Origin: Anabaena sp. UHCC 0204
GTDB taxonomy: Bacteria > Cyanobacteriota > Cyanobacteriia > Cyanobacteriales > Nostocaceae
Direction of reading: 5' to 3'
DNA: 64,000 nucleotides
Assembly: GCF_009711975.1 (NCBI RefSeq)
Contig: NZ_VIKW01000022.1
Coordinates: 1 to 64,000 of the forward strand
The notes under the pieces are model-generated. The model made no database searches. It was not told where the DNA came from and saw only the letters and a list, made by a program, of their open reading frames with translations. Of this stretch, positions 10,057 to 18,260 are shown one piece after another; position 1 is the first letter of the stretch, and each line of letters starts with the position of its first letter. Both the position numbers and the translations under genes were made by a program.

Positions 10057-10512
10057 TTAAGCAATTTTTTGATAGACAAGGTTAATCTTTGATTGAGATG
10101 TTTCTGTTTTTTGAGTGTCAAATAAATTAGGATCAACTTCAATACAATCATTTAAAATATGAACAGGTAATAATTCTGTTACTCCTAAAATATCTACAGA
10201 ATAACCATCCCTGATAAAAACAGTAATAATTTCTTGAGTATTTTTAACTAAGGTCGCTTCTAAATCTATAATTTGTCCTTCTTCTTGCAAAATTTGTAAA
10301 AAATCTGAGGAAGAAATGGTGATATTTTCTTGATTATTCAAAATAGATGTTAAACTATTTCCTAATAATCCTGTTGCATCTATTTCAGTAATTAGCCATT
10401 GTGATTCAGGATAGGTTTTAGCTAGATCATCAACAATGAAATAAACTCGATTTTCTAGTTTTTCTTCTGGTTGAATAACTAGGGTAAAAGCCGATTTTTG
10501 CAGGTTATTCAT
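10057..10512 (-). CDS. Unknown protein overlapping a toxin-like gene (possible partner)
   Basis: This 151-residue acidic soluble protein was not recognised. It has no signal peptide or membrane segment. Its ATG overlaps the TGA of the upstream gene by four bases (ATGA), so the two are translationally coupled, as in many toxin-partner pairs. Its last residues, TSQSKINLVYQKIA, nearly match the end of the unrelated XRE protein at 16473-16802 (TSQPKINVVYQKIA). Function is unknown; an immunity or antitoxin role is only an inference from the coupling. Confidence 0.6.
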   Translation of the reverse strand: MNNLQKSAFTLVIQPEEKLENRVYFIVDDLAKTYPESQWLITEIDATGLLGNSLTSILNNQENITISSSDFLQILQEEGQIIDLEATLVKNTQEIITVFIRDGYSVDILGVTELLPVHILNDCIEVDPNLFDTQKTETSQSKINLVYQKIA

Positions 10513-10835
10513 AGAGGTTGTGGTTGTTTACTACGGTTGGGAATACCACCTGTTATGTTAGCAAGCCAAAGATGTTGATGAGGCGGTGGTAAATGATCAG
10601 GGCGGGGTGTACCATTAGGATATGTAGGACTGGTAAAGTCAATATCTCGCACTGGTTGACCATTAGTATCAAATTCTCTAGCTTGATAAATTCTTTGATG
10701 GTATTGATCCCATCTTAATCTGGAATGGGCTGCTTGTGCTAAAGGATCGGCTATAGGTTCACCAAATCTGGGAGGTATTTGACTTTGATAAACTGGTGTT
10801 CCATCCGCATATCTGGAATGGATTTTTTCAGACAC
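10509..10835 (-). CDS. Small protein resembling a polymorphic-toxin C-terminal domain
   Basis: The 108-residue protein starts at a GTG (10835) with GGAG 10-13 bases upstream. It has conserved-looking charged and aromatic motifs: RWDQYHQRIYQ, REFDTNGQPVRDIDFTSP and RPDHLPPPHQHLW. The order (K/R)EFDxNGxPVRDIDF followed by HQH is reminiscent of nuclease-like toxin tips carried by RHS or other polymorphic toxins. Here it is a stand-alone gene with no delivery domain. It is coupled by an ATGA overlap to the gene at 10057-10512. The family assignment is by eye. Confidence 0.5.
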   Translation of the reverse strand: MSEKIHSRYADGTPVYQSQIPPRFGEPIADPLAQAAHSRLRWDQYHQRIYQAREFDTNGQPVRDIDFTSPTYPNGTPRPDHLPPPHQHLWLANITGGIPNRSKQPQPL

Positions 10836-10893
10836 TAATTAGAGACTCCTGAAAATTAAGTGTTTTATTATTAACCCACGTTTTGACCTAATT

Positions 10894-12618
10894 TTAACGC
10901 CCCAATTGCTTTAATAAATTATTACGATTCTTGATTGCTAGTTCAAAATCTGGTTTAATACTAATTGCCTTTTCACAACATTTTAGTGCTTCTTCATACC
11001 TTTGTAGATACCATAGGGAAACACTTTTAGCGGTCCAAGGTTCATGTTTGTCAGGTTTAATAGCAATGGCTTTATCATAAGATGCGATCGCTTCTTCGTA
11101 TTTTTGTAATTGTCTTAGGGAAACACCCCGGTTATGCCAAGCATCATAATCATCAGGTTTAATAGCAATAGCTTTATCGTAAGATGCGATCGCTTCTTCG
11201 TATTTTTGTAATTGTCTTAGGGAAATACCCCGTCCATGCCAAGCTTCATGAAAGTCAGGTTTAATAGCAATAGCTTTATCATAAGATGCGATCGCTTCTG
11301 TGTATTTTTGTAACTTCTCTAAGGCAACACCCCGGTTATACCAAGCTTCATGAAAGTCAGCTTTAATAGCAATGCCTTTATCATAAGATGTGATCGCTTC
11401 CGTGTATTTTTGTAACTTCTCTAAGGCAACACCCCGGTTACTCCAAGCTTCGTGATAGTCAGCTTTAATAGCAATGGCTTTATCGTAAGATGCGATCGCT
11501 TCCGTGTATTTTCGTAACGCACCTAAAGCAATACCCCGGTTATACCAAGCTTCATGATCGTCAGGGTTAATGGCAATTGCTTTATCGTAAGATGCGATCG
11601 CTTCTCTGTACCTTTGTAATTCGTCTAGTACAGTACCCCTGTGAAACCAAGCATCATGATCGTCAGGGTTAATGGCAATTGCTTTATCAAAATATGAAAT
11701 AGCTTCTTCATACCTTTCTAAATCAATTAATTCAATCCCCTGTTCAAACCAATATTGACTAGATTGATTTAGTGTTACTGGCTGTCTATTCTGTTGTTTA
11801 ATAATTGAAAAAACCTGATTTAATTCTTCTAATGCTTCCTTTGCATCTTTATAACGTTGTCGCCAATCATAACGCACCATTTTAGTAATAAAATTCTCTA
11901 ATTTATTACTAACAGAAACTAAATTACTCCAAATAATTTCCCCTTCCTCATCTTCTGATAATGTATTAAGAGAAATTCCAGTTAATCCTTCAATTGCTGT
12001 CATTCCTAAAGCATAAATATCACTACTTAATTTAGGCTTACCAAAACCCTGTTCTGGTGGCATATATCCATGAGTACCGACACCTACAGTTTTACTTGTT
12101 AAGCCTGATTTCATCGCAATAGTAGTATTAATTTGTTTGACTACCCCAAAATCAATTAATACTAATTTCCCATCTTTGCGTCGCATGATATTGGCAGGTT
12201 TAATATCTCGATGAATCACCTTATTTTCATGGACATAAACCAATATTTCTAAAACATCTCGTAAAAATTGAATTGCTTCTCCTTCATTCAACTTCTTACC
12301 AGGTGTTATTTCCTGAGTTAAATCATATCCATCAATAAATTCTTGAATCAAATAAAAATCTTGATCTTCCTGAAAATAGCCAGACAATTTAGGAATTTGA
12401 TCGTGATTTTGTCCTAATTGATATAGTATTTGTGCTTCTTGTTCAAATAAACGGATAATTTCTGGGTCAATAATTGTTGGGTGCAGCTTTTTAACCACAC
12501 AAATCGGTTTAGGAGTCACGGGAATATCTAAATCTTCTGCGAGGAAGGTTTCACCAAATCCACCTGCACCTAGTTGTTTAATAATCCTGTAACGTTGACG
12601 GAGAATATTACCAATCAT
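10894..12618 (-). CDS. Serine/threonine protein kinase with eight TPR repeats
   Basis: This 574-residue protein has a Hanks-type kinase domain at about 1-275: glycine loop LGAGGFGETF, the VVKKL lysine, catalytic HRDIKPANI, the LIDFGVV metal site, and GTHGYMPPEQ in the activation segment. A linker follows, then eight 34-residue TPR units at about 292-563, several nearly identical (YDKAIAIKPDF, AWYNRG), showing recent internal amplification. It has no membrane segment, so it is probably a soluble signalling kinase with a protein-binding tail. Five of the TPR units carry a HIP1 site at the same codon position, 102 bases apart. Its substrate is not visible. Confidence 0.93.
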   Translation of the reverse strand: MIGNILRQRYRIIKQLGAGGFGETFLAEDLDIPVTPKPICVVKKLHPTIIDPEIIRLFEQEAQILYQLGQNHDQIPKLSGYFQEDQDFYLIQEFIDGYDLTQEITPGKKLNEGEAIQFLRDVLEILVYVHENKVIHRDIKPANIMRRKDGKLVLIDFGVVKQINTTIAMKSGLTSKTVGVGTHGYMPPEQGFGKPKLSSDIYALGMTAIEGLTGISLNTLSEDEEGEIIWSNLVSVSNKLENFITKMVRYDWRQRYKDAKEALEELNQVFSIIKQQNRQPVTLNQSSQYWFEQGIELIDLERYEEAISYFDKAIAINPDDHDAWFHRGTVLDELQRYREAIASYDKAIAINPDDHEAWYNRGIALGALRKYTEAIASYDKAIAIKADYHEAWSNRGVALEKLQKYTEAITSYDKGIAIKADFHEAWYNRGVALEKLQKYTEAIASYDKAIAIKPDFHEAWHGRGISLRQLQKYEEAIASYDKAIAIKPDDYDAWHNRGVSLRQLQKYEEAIASYDKAIAIKPDKHEPWTAKSVSLWYLQRYEEALKCCEKAISIKPDFELAIKNRNNLLKQLGR

Positions 12619-12702
12619 AGAAAGATATTTTTATAACCCTGGTCTTTAAATTCTAGCATCAAGAGCAATAAACTTTTACAAGAGTACGAGAACCTTAAAT
12701 GT

Positions 12703-12731
12703 GTAGGGGTTTAGCACTGCTAAACCCCTAC
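12703..12731. terminator. Hairpin downstream of phosphoketolase
   Basis: Arms GTAGGGGTTTAGC (12703-12715) and GCTAAACCCCTAC (12719-12731) form a perfect 13-base stem with a 3-base loop. It lies 26 bases after the end of the phosphoketolase gene. The same GTAGGGGTTTAGC motif appears in degenerate form near 427-462, so it is also a repeat family. No strong T tract follows. Confidence 0.55.
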
Positions 12732-12756
12732 CGATAAAATCAGCTTGACTCAATTA

Positions 12757-15138
12757 TTAATATGGCCAAGTCCAATCACGGATTTCTGGCATATCTTCAC
12801 CATGCTTCTCGATATAATGCTTATGTTCAATCAAAGTATCTTGTAATCTTTGCTTCACATAAGCAGCTTTAGAACCTAATTTTGGTACACGATCTATGAC
12901 ATCCATTACTAGGTGGAATCTATCTAAATCATTCATCACCACCATATCAAAAGGAGTGGTTGTTGTTCCTTCTTCTTTGTAACCACGGACATGAAGATTT
13001 TTATGATTAGTATGACGATATGTGAGGCGATGAATTAACCAAGGATAACCATGAAAAGCAAAGATAATTGGTTTATCAGTTGTGAAAATTGTATCAAAAT
13101 CTTTGCTGCTTAAACCGTGAGGATGTTCACTTTGTGGTTGTAGTTTCATCAAATTAACTACATTCACTACCCGCACTTTTACTTCTGGGCAGTGCTGACG
13201 TAAAATATCAACTGCTGCTAAAGTTTCTAAAGTAGGAATATCCCCTGCACAAGCCATAACTACATCAGGTTCACCATCTAAATCACTGCTCGCCCATTCC
13301 CAAATACCTAAACCTTTGGTACAGTGTTTAATGGCTGCATCCATGTCTAAATATTGTAATGCTGGTTGTTTTCCAGCCACAATAACATTGACATAATGAC
13401 GACTTCTTAAACAGTGATCAGTGACGGATAACAAAGTATTCGCATCAGGTGGTAAATAAACACGAATAATCTCTGATTTTTTGTTCATGACATGATCAAT
13501 AAAACCAGGATCTTGGTGAGAGAAACCGTTATGATCTTGTCGCCAAACGTGGGAAGTGAGAAGATAATTTAATGATGCAATTGGTCTTCTCCAGGGAATT
13601 TCCAGAGTTGTTTTTAACCATTTAGCGTGTTGGTTAAACATGGAATCAATGATATGAATAAATGCTTCATAACAGGAGAAGAAACCATGACGACCTGTGA
13701 GAAGATATCCTTCTAACCATCCTTGACAATTGGTTTCACTCAGCATTTCCATGACTCGACCATTAGGTGATAAATGATCATCTTCGGGAAGAGTTTCGGC
13801 GACCCAAGTGCGGTCTGTGACTTCTAATACAGGATCAATGCGGTTGGATGCGGTTTCATCAGGACCGAAAACGCGGAAGTTGCGGCTTTCCTCGTTCAGT
13901 TTCATGATATCCCGCAGGAATTTACCACTAACTTTAGTAGCTTCGGCGTTAACAGTACCTGGTTTGGGGACTTCTACTGCATAGTTGCAAAAATCAGGCA
14001 TGATTAAATCACGCAGCAACATACCGCCGTTAGTATGGGGGTTGTCTCCCATGCGACGATGGCCTTTAGGTGCGAGTTCTGCAAGTTCTGGAAGAAGCGT
14101 ACCGTTTGCGTCAAAGAGTTCTTCGGGTTTGTAACTCTGCATCCAGTCTTCGAGGAGTTGCAGATGTTCTGGATTACCAACTACATTACCAAAAGGGACT
14201 TGATGCGATCGCCAATAATCTTCTGTTTTCTTTCCGTCTACTTCCTTGGGACCTGTCCAACCTTTAGGAGTCCGTAATACAATCATCGGCCATTGCGGGC
14301 GTTCTTTGAAACCATGTACCCGCGCTTCTCTTTGGATACCTTGAATTTCTTGAATGATTGTATCTAATGTTGCCGCCATTTTTTGGTGAACTTCGGCGGG
14401 ATCAGACCCTTCCACAAAGTAAGGTTTATAGCCATAGCCGATAAATAGGCTTTCTAGTTCATCATGAGGTATCCGTGCTAATACTGTGGGGTTAGCAATT
14501 TTGTATCCATTCAAATGCAGAATTGGTAAAACTGCACCATCAGTAACGGGGTTGAGGAATTTGTTAGAATGCCAACTGGTAGCTAATGCGCCAGTTTCTG
14601 CTTCTCCGTCACCAACAACCGCAGCGACGATTAAATCAGGGTTGTCAAAAACCGCACCAAAGGCGTGAACCAAAGCATAACCGAGTTCTCCCCCTTCATG
14701 GATAGAACCGGGGGTTTCTGGGGCGACGTGGCTGGGAATACCACCAGGGAAGGAGAATTGTTTGAACAGTTTTTGCATTCCTCCAGCATCTTGGGTGATG
14801 TTGGGGTAATATTCGCTATATGTTCCTTCTAGGTAGGTATTGGCGACAAGTCCGGGTCCGCCATGTCCGGGTCCAGCTATGTATATGGTGCTGAGGTCGT
14901 ATTTTTTAATGACTCTGTTCAGATGGGCGTAAATCAAGTTTAGCCCTGGAGTAGTTCCCCAATGTCCTAATAGTCTGGGTTTGACGTGTTCTTGTTTGAG
15001 TGGTTCTCTCAGTAGGGGGTTGTCGAGGAGGTATATTTGTCCGACTGAAAGGTAGTTGGCTGCACGCCAATAAGCATTAATTCTTTGTAATTCTGTGTCT
15101 GTTAAGGGTTTTATTTGTGGAGTGCTGGCTAATGTCAT
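12757..15138 (-). CDS. xfp: Phosphoketolase (xylulose-5-phosphate/fructose-6-phosphate)
   Basis: The 793-residue length is standard. Signatures seen are AGPGHGGPG, the thiamine diphosphate motif [27 protein letters not shown] near the N-terminus, and [10 protein letters not shown] in the pyrimidine domain. The enzyme splits xylulose-5-phosphate (or fructose-6-phosphate) with phosphate to give acetyl phosphate plus glyceraldehyde-3-phosphate (or erythrose-4-phosphate). It starts at an ATG at 15138. Together with tal, gap1 and pyk nearby it suggests clustered sugar-catabolic genes, though distances rule out a simple operon. Confidence 0.96.
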   Translation of the reverse strand: MTLASTPQIKPLTDTELQRINAYWRAANYLSVGQIYLLDNPLLREPLKQEHVKPRLLGHWGTTPGLNLIYAHLNRVIKKYDLSTIYIAGPGHGGPGLVANTYLEGTYSEYYPNITQDAGGMQKLFKQFSFPGGIPSHVAPETPGSIHEGGELGYALVHAFGAVFDNPDLIVAAVVGDGEAETGALATSWHSNKFLNPVTDGAVLPILHLNGYKIANPTVLARIPHDELESLFIGYGYKPYFVEGSDPAEVHQKMAATLDTIIQEIQGIQREARVHGFKERPQWPMIVLRTPKGWTGPKEVDGKKTEDYWRSHQVPFGNVVGNPEHLQLLEDWMQSYKPEELFDANGTLLPELAELAPKGHRRMGDNPHTNGGMLLRDLIMPDFCNYAVEVPKPGTVNAEATKVSGKFLRDIMKLNEESRNFRVFGPDETASNRIDPVLEVTDRTWVAETLPEDDHLSPNGRVMEMLSETNCQGWLEGYLLTGRHGFFSCYEAFIHIIDSMFNQHAKWLKTTLEIPWRRPIASLNYLLTSHVWRQDHNGFSHQDPGFIDHVMNKKSEIIRVYLPPDANTLLSVTDHCLRSRHYVNVIVAGKQPALQYLDMDAAIKHCTKGLGIWEWASSDLDGEPDVVMACAGDIPTLETLAAVDILRQHCPEVKVRVVNVVNLMKLQPQSEHPHGLSSKDFDTIFTTDKPIIFAFHGYPWLIHRLTYRHTNHKNLHVRGYKEEGTTTTPFDMVVMNDLDRFHLVMDVIDRVPKLGSKAAYVKQRLQDTLIEHKHYIEKHGEDMPEIRDWTWPY

Positions 15139-15282
15139 TTGGAACTCCGGTAAGATGTATTTACACCAATGTCAGTGTAATGGTTTGTTGTTTCTGTGTC
15201 ATCTTACCTATGATTAGTTTTTCTGGGGGGAAGTTACAGATTTTTTTTATGTCACGCAGAGGCGCAGAGGCGCAAAGAGGAG

Positions 15283-15462
15283 TTAAGTGTTTTGTAGTAT
15301 TTTGAGAATATGTTTAGCTAAGTTCTCATTAATTTCTCTATGTCTAGGAATGGGTTGTGATACTTTAGTAATAGGATTTTGATACCAATCATGATTGCCA
15401 CCATGTCTGATAAAAATACAACCCATTGCTTCTAATTCTTTTATTAAGTCCCTTCTTTTCAC
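15283..15462 (-). CDS. hicA: HicA toxin with GTG start
   Basis: A 59-residue frame reads KRRDLIKELEAMGCIFIRHG, then GNHDWYQNP, then the basic end SQPIPRHREINENLAKHILK. This is the canonical HicA family with its conserved histidine in GGNHDWY. Translation starts at a GTG (15462) that overlaps the end of the upstream hicB by four bases (15459-15462), so it is coupled to the antitoxin. It is below usual length cutoffs and would be missed with an ATG-only search. Confidence 0.88.
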   Translation of the reverse strand: MKRRDLIKELEAMGCIFIRHGGNHDWYQNPITKVSQPIPRHREINENLAKHILKILQNT

Positions 15463-15659
15463 AATAATTCTAACTCCGCAACTTTTCTGATAGCAGGAAT
15501 ATTACCACTGGTAAATTCGTGATACAAATCTAATAAGTTGTTTTGGAGTTCTTCTAAAGAATTTCCTTGAGTCCAATAATCAGGATATTCTTCTAAGTAA
15601 CCAATAAACATATCCTCGTCTTGCCAATAAATATATTTTTTCTTAGTGATTGTTTCCAT
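15459..15659 (-). CDS. hicB: HicB antitoxin
   Basis: The 66-residue protein starting METITKKKYIYWQDEDMFIG has the HicB beta-strand pattern and the helix SLEELQNNLLDLYHEFTSG. The ATG at 15659 is preferred because the orphan copy at 9818-9982 starts at the equivalent codon; an upstream start at 15701 would add 14 unmatched residues. It overlaps hicA by four bases. It neutralises HicA. A near-identical N-terminal copy lies 5.7 kb away. Confidence 0.85.
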   Translation of the reverse strand: METITKKKYIYWQDEDMFIGYLEEYPDYWTQGNSLEELQNNLLDLYHEFTSGNIPAIRKVAELELL

Positions 15660-15775
15660 AATGGTTTTGACCTCATAATTAAGTATGGGAATAATGCACA
15701 ATTTAATTATATAGTATAAGCCATTCCAGATAATTTATAAATATGATATTTGATTTGCTTTAGTGTTTCTACGAC

Positions 15776-16201
15776 TTAAACATCTTTAAAAAAGACAGAT
15801 GGAGAAATATGAAAGAATTTAGCCAGTTTTTCTATGTGATTCATAGTCATTTGCTGTTTTCCGCTGAGAACCTCATATAAAACTGTTTCCTGTTCAAATA
15901 TTGGCATTAAATCTTGGGATTGTAAGTTCAATTCTTCCAGTAATACTTTTAATAATTCGATTCCATAAATGTCTGCCACAGGATAATGATGTTCTTCATA
16001 TTCAGATACTAATAGTCCTAATAAATGAAGATAATCTCGTTCGTCAGAAGTTAGCCTTTCTTGATCTAATAAGGAATCAATGATATTTTGAGTTGTCGCT
16101 AGTTCTTCCTCTGATGTAATTTTGCGAGGAGGAAAAGCAGTTATCAATTCTAGATATGTTTTAGGTGTACCAAGGGTCTTGTTTCCAATTTTGTTTGTCA
16201 T
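15776..16201 (-). CDS. higA: HigA-family antitoxin (XRE helix-turn-helix)
   Basis: The protein has the HigA-like order: an N-terminal TPKTYLELITAFPPRKITSEEE segment, helices including EERDYLHLLG-type residues, then a C-terminal HTH (EQETVLYEVLSGKQQMTMNHIEKLAKFFHISPSVFF). It would bind HigB and repress the operon. The ATG at 16201 (MTNKIG) is used; one further upstream at 16210 is possible. Either choice overlaps the end of the toxin gene by 41-50 bases, in a different frame. It lies downstream of higB, the usual order for this family. Confidence 0.88.
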   Translation of the reverse strand: MTNKIGNKTLGTPKTYLELITAFPPRKITSEEELATTQNIIDSLLDQERLTSDERDYLHLLGLLVSEYEEHHYPVADIYGIELLKVLLEELNLQSQDLMPIFEQETVLYEVLSGKQQMTMNHIEKLAKFFHISPSVFFKDV

Positions 16202-16463
16202 ATTCTGCATGGGTAAGGATATGGCGAATATAAACTTCTTGATATTGATAGTCTACTAAAGCGATCAGTCGGTAATTGTTACCACTAATATTAAAAACAG
16301 TAAAATTGCCAACTAAATCAGCAGATGGGAATACTTGACGTAATGCAACAAAATTTTCCCATTTGGCTTTATTAATAATTTTATACCATGTTTCTAGATT
16401 TGATTCAGCTTTTGGATGTTGCTCCCAAAATTCTTTCAGTCTTTTTTTGCTGATAATGTGCAT
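16161..16463 (-). CDS. higB: HigB-family toxin
   Basis: The 100-residue protein MHIISKKRLKEFWEQHPKAE with TWYKIINKAKWENF, FNISGNNYRLIALVDY and YIRHILTHAEYDK matches the HigB_toxin family, a RelE-like fold that cuts mRNA on the ribosome. Its order, toxin before antitoxin, and the overlap with higA fit a typical higBA module. Confidence 0.9.
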   Translation of the reverse strand: MHIISKKRLKEFWEQHPKAESNLETWYKIINKAKWENFVALRQVFPSADLVGNFTVFNISGNNYRLIALVDYQYQEVYIRHILTHAEYDKQNWKQDPWYT

Positions 16464-16472
16464 ATCTAGACG

Positions 16473-16802
16473 TTAAGCAATTTTTTGATAAACAACATTA
16501 ATTTTAGGTTGAGATGTTTCTGCTTGTTGATTTGTTACCATTATTTCTATATTTTGTCCTAATTTTATTAAGTAAGTTAATAAATTCTCAATTGTAAAAT
16601 CTTTGAGAATACCGTTATTTAAATTATTTACTTTTTCAATTTCTAACCCTAAAAGTTGTGCCGCTTGTTGCGTTGTGATTTGTTGCTGTTCTAAAATATC
16701 AGCTATGACAGAAGCTAATTTAACTTTGGCTAGTTTTTCTTCTGCATTAGCAAATCCTAAATCTTGAAAGATGTTGCCGGAACTGATTGTATAATCTAAC
16801 AT
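16473..16802 (-). CDS. Lone XRE-type antitoxin-like protein
   Basis: The protein starts MLDYTISSGNIFQDLGFANA and continues AEEKLAKVKLASVIADILEQQQITTQQAAQLLG. This is the HTH family that usually forms the antitoxin half of RelE-like pairs. The ATG at 16802 fits the family start; an upstream start at 16835 adds 11 odd residues. No toxin gene is adjacent: the next gene upstream is a hydrolase on the other strand. It may be an orphan, or act on the neighbouring higBA. Its C-terminal tail TSQPKINVVYQKIA recurs in the unrelated protein at 10057-10512. Confidence 0.78.
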   Translation of the reverse strand: MLDYTISSGNIFQDLGFANAEEKLAKVKLASVIADILEQQQITTQQAAQLLGLEIEKVNNLNNGILKDFTIENLLTYLIKLGQNIEIMVTNQQAETSQPKINVVYQKIA

Positions 16803-16965
16803 AATCTTTATATTATATTGTATATAATAGCACATAATTATAGTTACATCATGCGTGTCAAACTATGAAATTCAACTTCTTTAAAAAATAGAGTATTTAT
16901 AAAAACTTACTGATTATTATTAAATCGGCAGAATTACAAATTAACACATTAGCAAAAAACGAAAA

Positions 16966-17706
16966 ATGCAAATTGTTAAACGCAATATCGAATTAAGAGT
17001 AGATGATAGTTTAATGCGGGTTTATGTCGCTTCTCCTAAAGCAGAGGGTAAATATCCAGGAATTGTTTTTTACAGTGATATTTATCAATTAGGTGATGCC
17101 ATAATTCGCTTAGTTAATTATTTAGCTGGTTTTGGTTATGTTGTCGCAGCAACGGAAATTTTTCACCGCATTGAACCTGTGGGTTCTGTAATTGAACCTA
17201 ATGATATTGGGAGAATGCGCGGTAATGATGATGCACGACGGACGTTAATTTCTGAATATGATGCTGATACTCGCGCTGTCATTGATTTTCTCAAACATGA
17301 TAGTTCAGTTATTGCTGATAAAATCGGAACATTGGGTTTTTGTATTGGTGGACATTTAGCTTTTCGGGCTGCTTTTGAAAGTGAAATTGAAGCTTGTGTT
17401 TCTTGTTATCCTACAGGTATTCCTATTGGTAAATTAGGTAAAGGTGTGGCGGATACTATTCACAGATTTGAGGAAATTAAAGGGGAAATGCTGTTGATTT
17501 TTGGTACTCAAGATCCACATATTTCTGAACATGACAGACATACTATAATTAATGCTTTAGAAAATGCTAAAGTTCATCATCAATTTTTCTCTTATGAAGC
17601 AGAACATACTTTTATGAGAGATGATGGTTATCGTTTTGATGCTGTTGCGGCTACTTCAGCTTGGGAACAAATAATTGCTTTTTTAGAACGGAAATTTAAA
17701 AGGTAA
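16966..17706 (+). CDS. Dienelactone hydrolase family protein
   Basis: The 246-residue alpha/beta hydrolase has a cysteine nucleophile in GFCIGGH (C126), the acid in FGTQDPHIS and the histidine in EAEHTF, the dienelactone hydrolase triad. The physiological substrate is unknown; many members act on esters or lactones. There is no signal peptide. It is transcribed toward the DGR template repeat and occupies the place where a DGR reverse transcriptase would normally sit. Confidence 0.9.
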   Translation: MQIVKRNIELRVDDSLMRVYVASPKAEGKYPGIVFYSDIYQLGDAIIRLVNYLAGFGYVVAATEIFHRIEPVGSVIEPNDIGRMRGNDDARRTLISEYDADTRAVIDFLKHDSSVIADKIGTLGFCIGGHLAFRAAFESEIEACVSCYPTGIPIGKLGKGVADTIHRFEEIKGEMLLIFGTQDPHISEHDRHTIINALENAKVHHQFFSYEAEHTFMRDDGYRFDAVAATSAWEQIIAFLERKFKR

Positions 17707-17730
17707 TTCGTAATTAAGAGGATATTTTAA

Positions 17731-17775
17731 GTTTGGGTAAGTCTTCGGCTTTGACACCTACCAAGCTACCCAAAC
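17731..17775. terminator. Hairpin between dienelactone hydrolase gene and DGR template repeat
   Basis: GTTTGGGTA (17731-17739) pairs perfectly with TACCCAAAC (17767-17775) around a 27-base loop. It lies 25 bases after the hydrolase stop codon and may terminate that gene. Read on the minus strand it is about 105 bases beyond the template repeat, so it could equally be a structured part of the DGR template RNA. Confidence 0.4.
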
Positions 17776-17880
17776 CAGTTTGATATTAGGATGCTGTCAC
17801 CAACATCACAGGAACAGGTCTGGACTCTCCTTTGACACGCCCGACGAATTCCCATCCGTCAGTTCTGGTACAAGAGAGTG

Positions 17881-18008
17881 CTGGCAGCACCACCGCACAC
17901 TACCCGAAAACCCACATTGTTGTTACGGTTGTCGGGGGTATTCCTGTTGCGATTGGCAGAACGACACCACTTAGGGTTGTTGTTCCACGAACCACCGCGC
18001 AGCAGCCG
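17881..18008 (-). other. DGR template repeat (TR)
   Basis: On the minus strand this 128-base segment reads like the end of the variable gene but is rich in AAC/AAT codons: [18 protein letters not shown], then [12 protein letters not shown]. Compared with the variable repeat at 18268-18395, 115 positions are identical and 13 differ. Every difference is at an adenine of this copy (T on the plus strand), 13 of 27 adenines. Adenine-only substitution is the hallmark of DGR mutagenic retrohoming. AAY codons avoid stop codons under adenine change, as in known TRs. The segment has no start codon context of its own. It lies 252 bases downstream of the variable gene's stop on the same strand. Confidence 0.93.
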
Positions 18009-18260
18009 GAGTTGCCTGTCCCTTCTTTATCCTCTTGTTTGCACAAGAGAAATAAATAGCTGTTTAGGAATCTGATTTACAGATTCAGATTTATATGTTA
18101 TTATAAATCAAACCAAGGCTGTAAAAGTTTCTATTAAATTAAATAACGCGGCTTTCTGAAAAAGCCCAAAAATTAAAAAAAGATCGCTCCACTCCGTTAC
18201 GCTTGGTAAGGGTAAAGAGGAAAAGAGCAGAGGGCAAAAGGGCAAGAGTGTAAAGGGCTA
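18009..18260 (-). other. Spacer between variable gene and template repeat
   Basis: No gene is visible. It contains low-complexity purine-rich DNA near 18211-18255 (AAGAGGAAAAGAGCAGAGGG type) and a small hairpin GGCTTTCTGAAAAAGCC at 18152-18168. There is not enough room for an avd gene (typically over 100 codons). Confidence 0.5.

Noticed and set aside
10894-11760. CRISPR-like regular DNA repeats
   Set aside because: The 102-base period is the codon length of TPR protein repeats inside a kinase gene.
17780-18075. Three plus-strand frames of 64-75 codons
   Set aside because: They are shadows of the DGR template repeat; the meaningful reading is on the minus strand.
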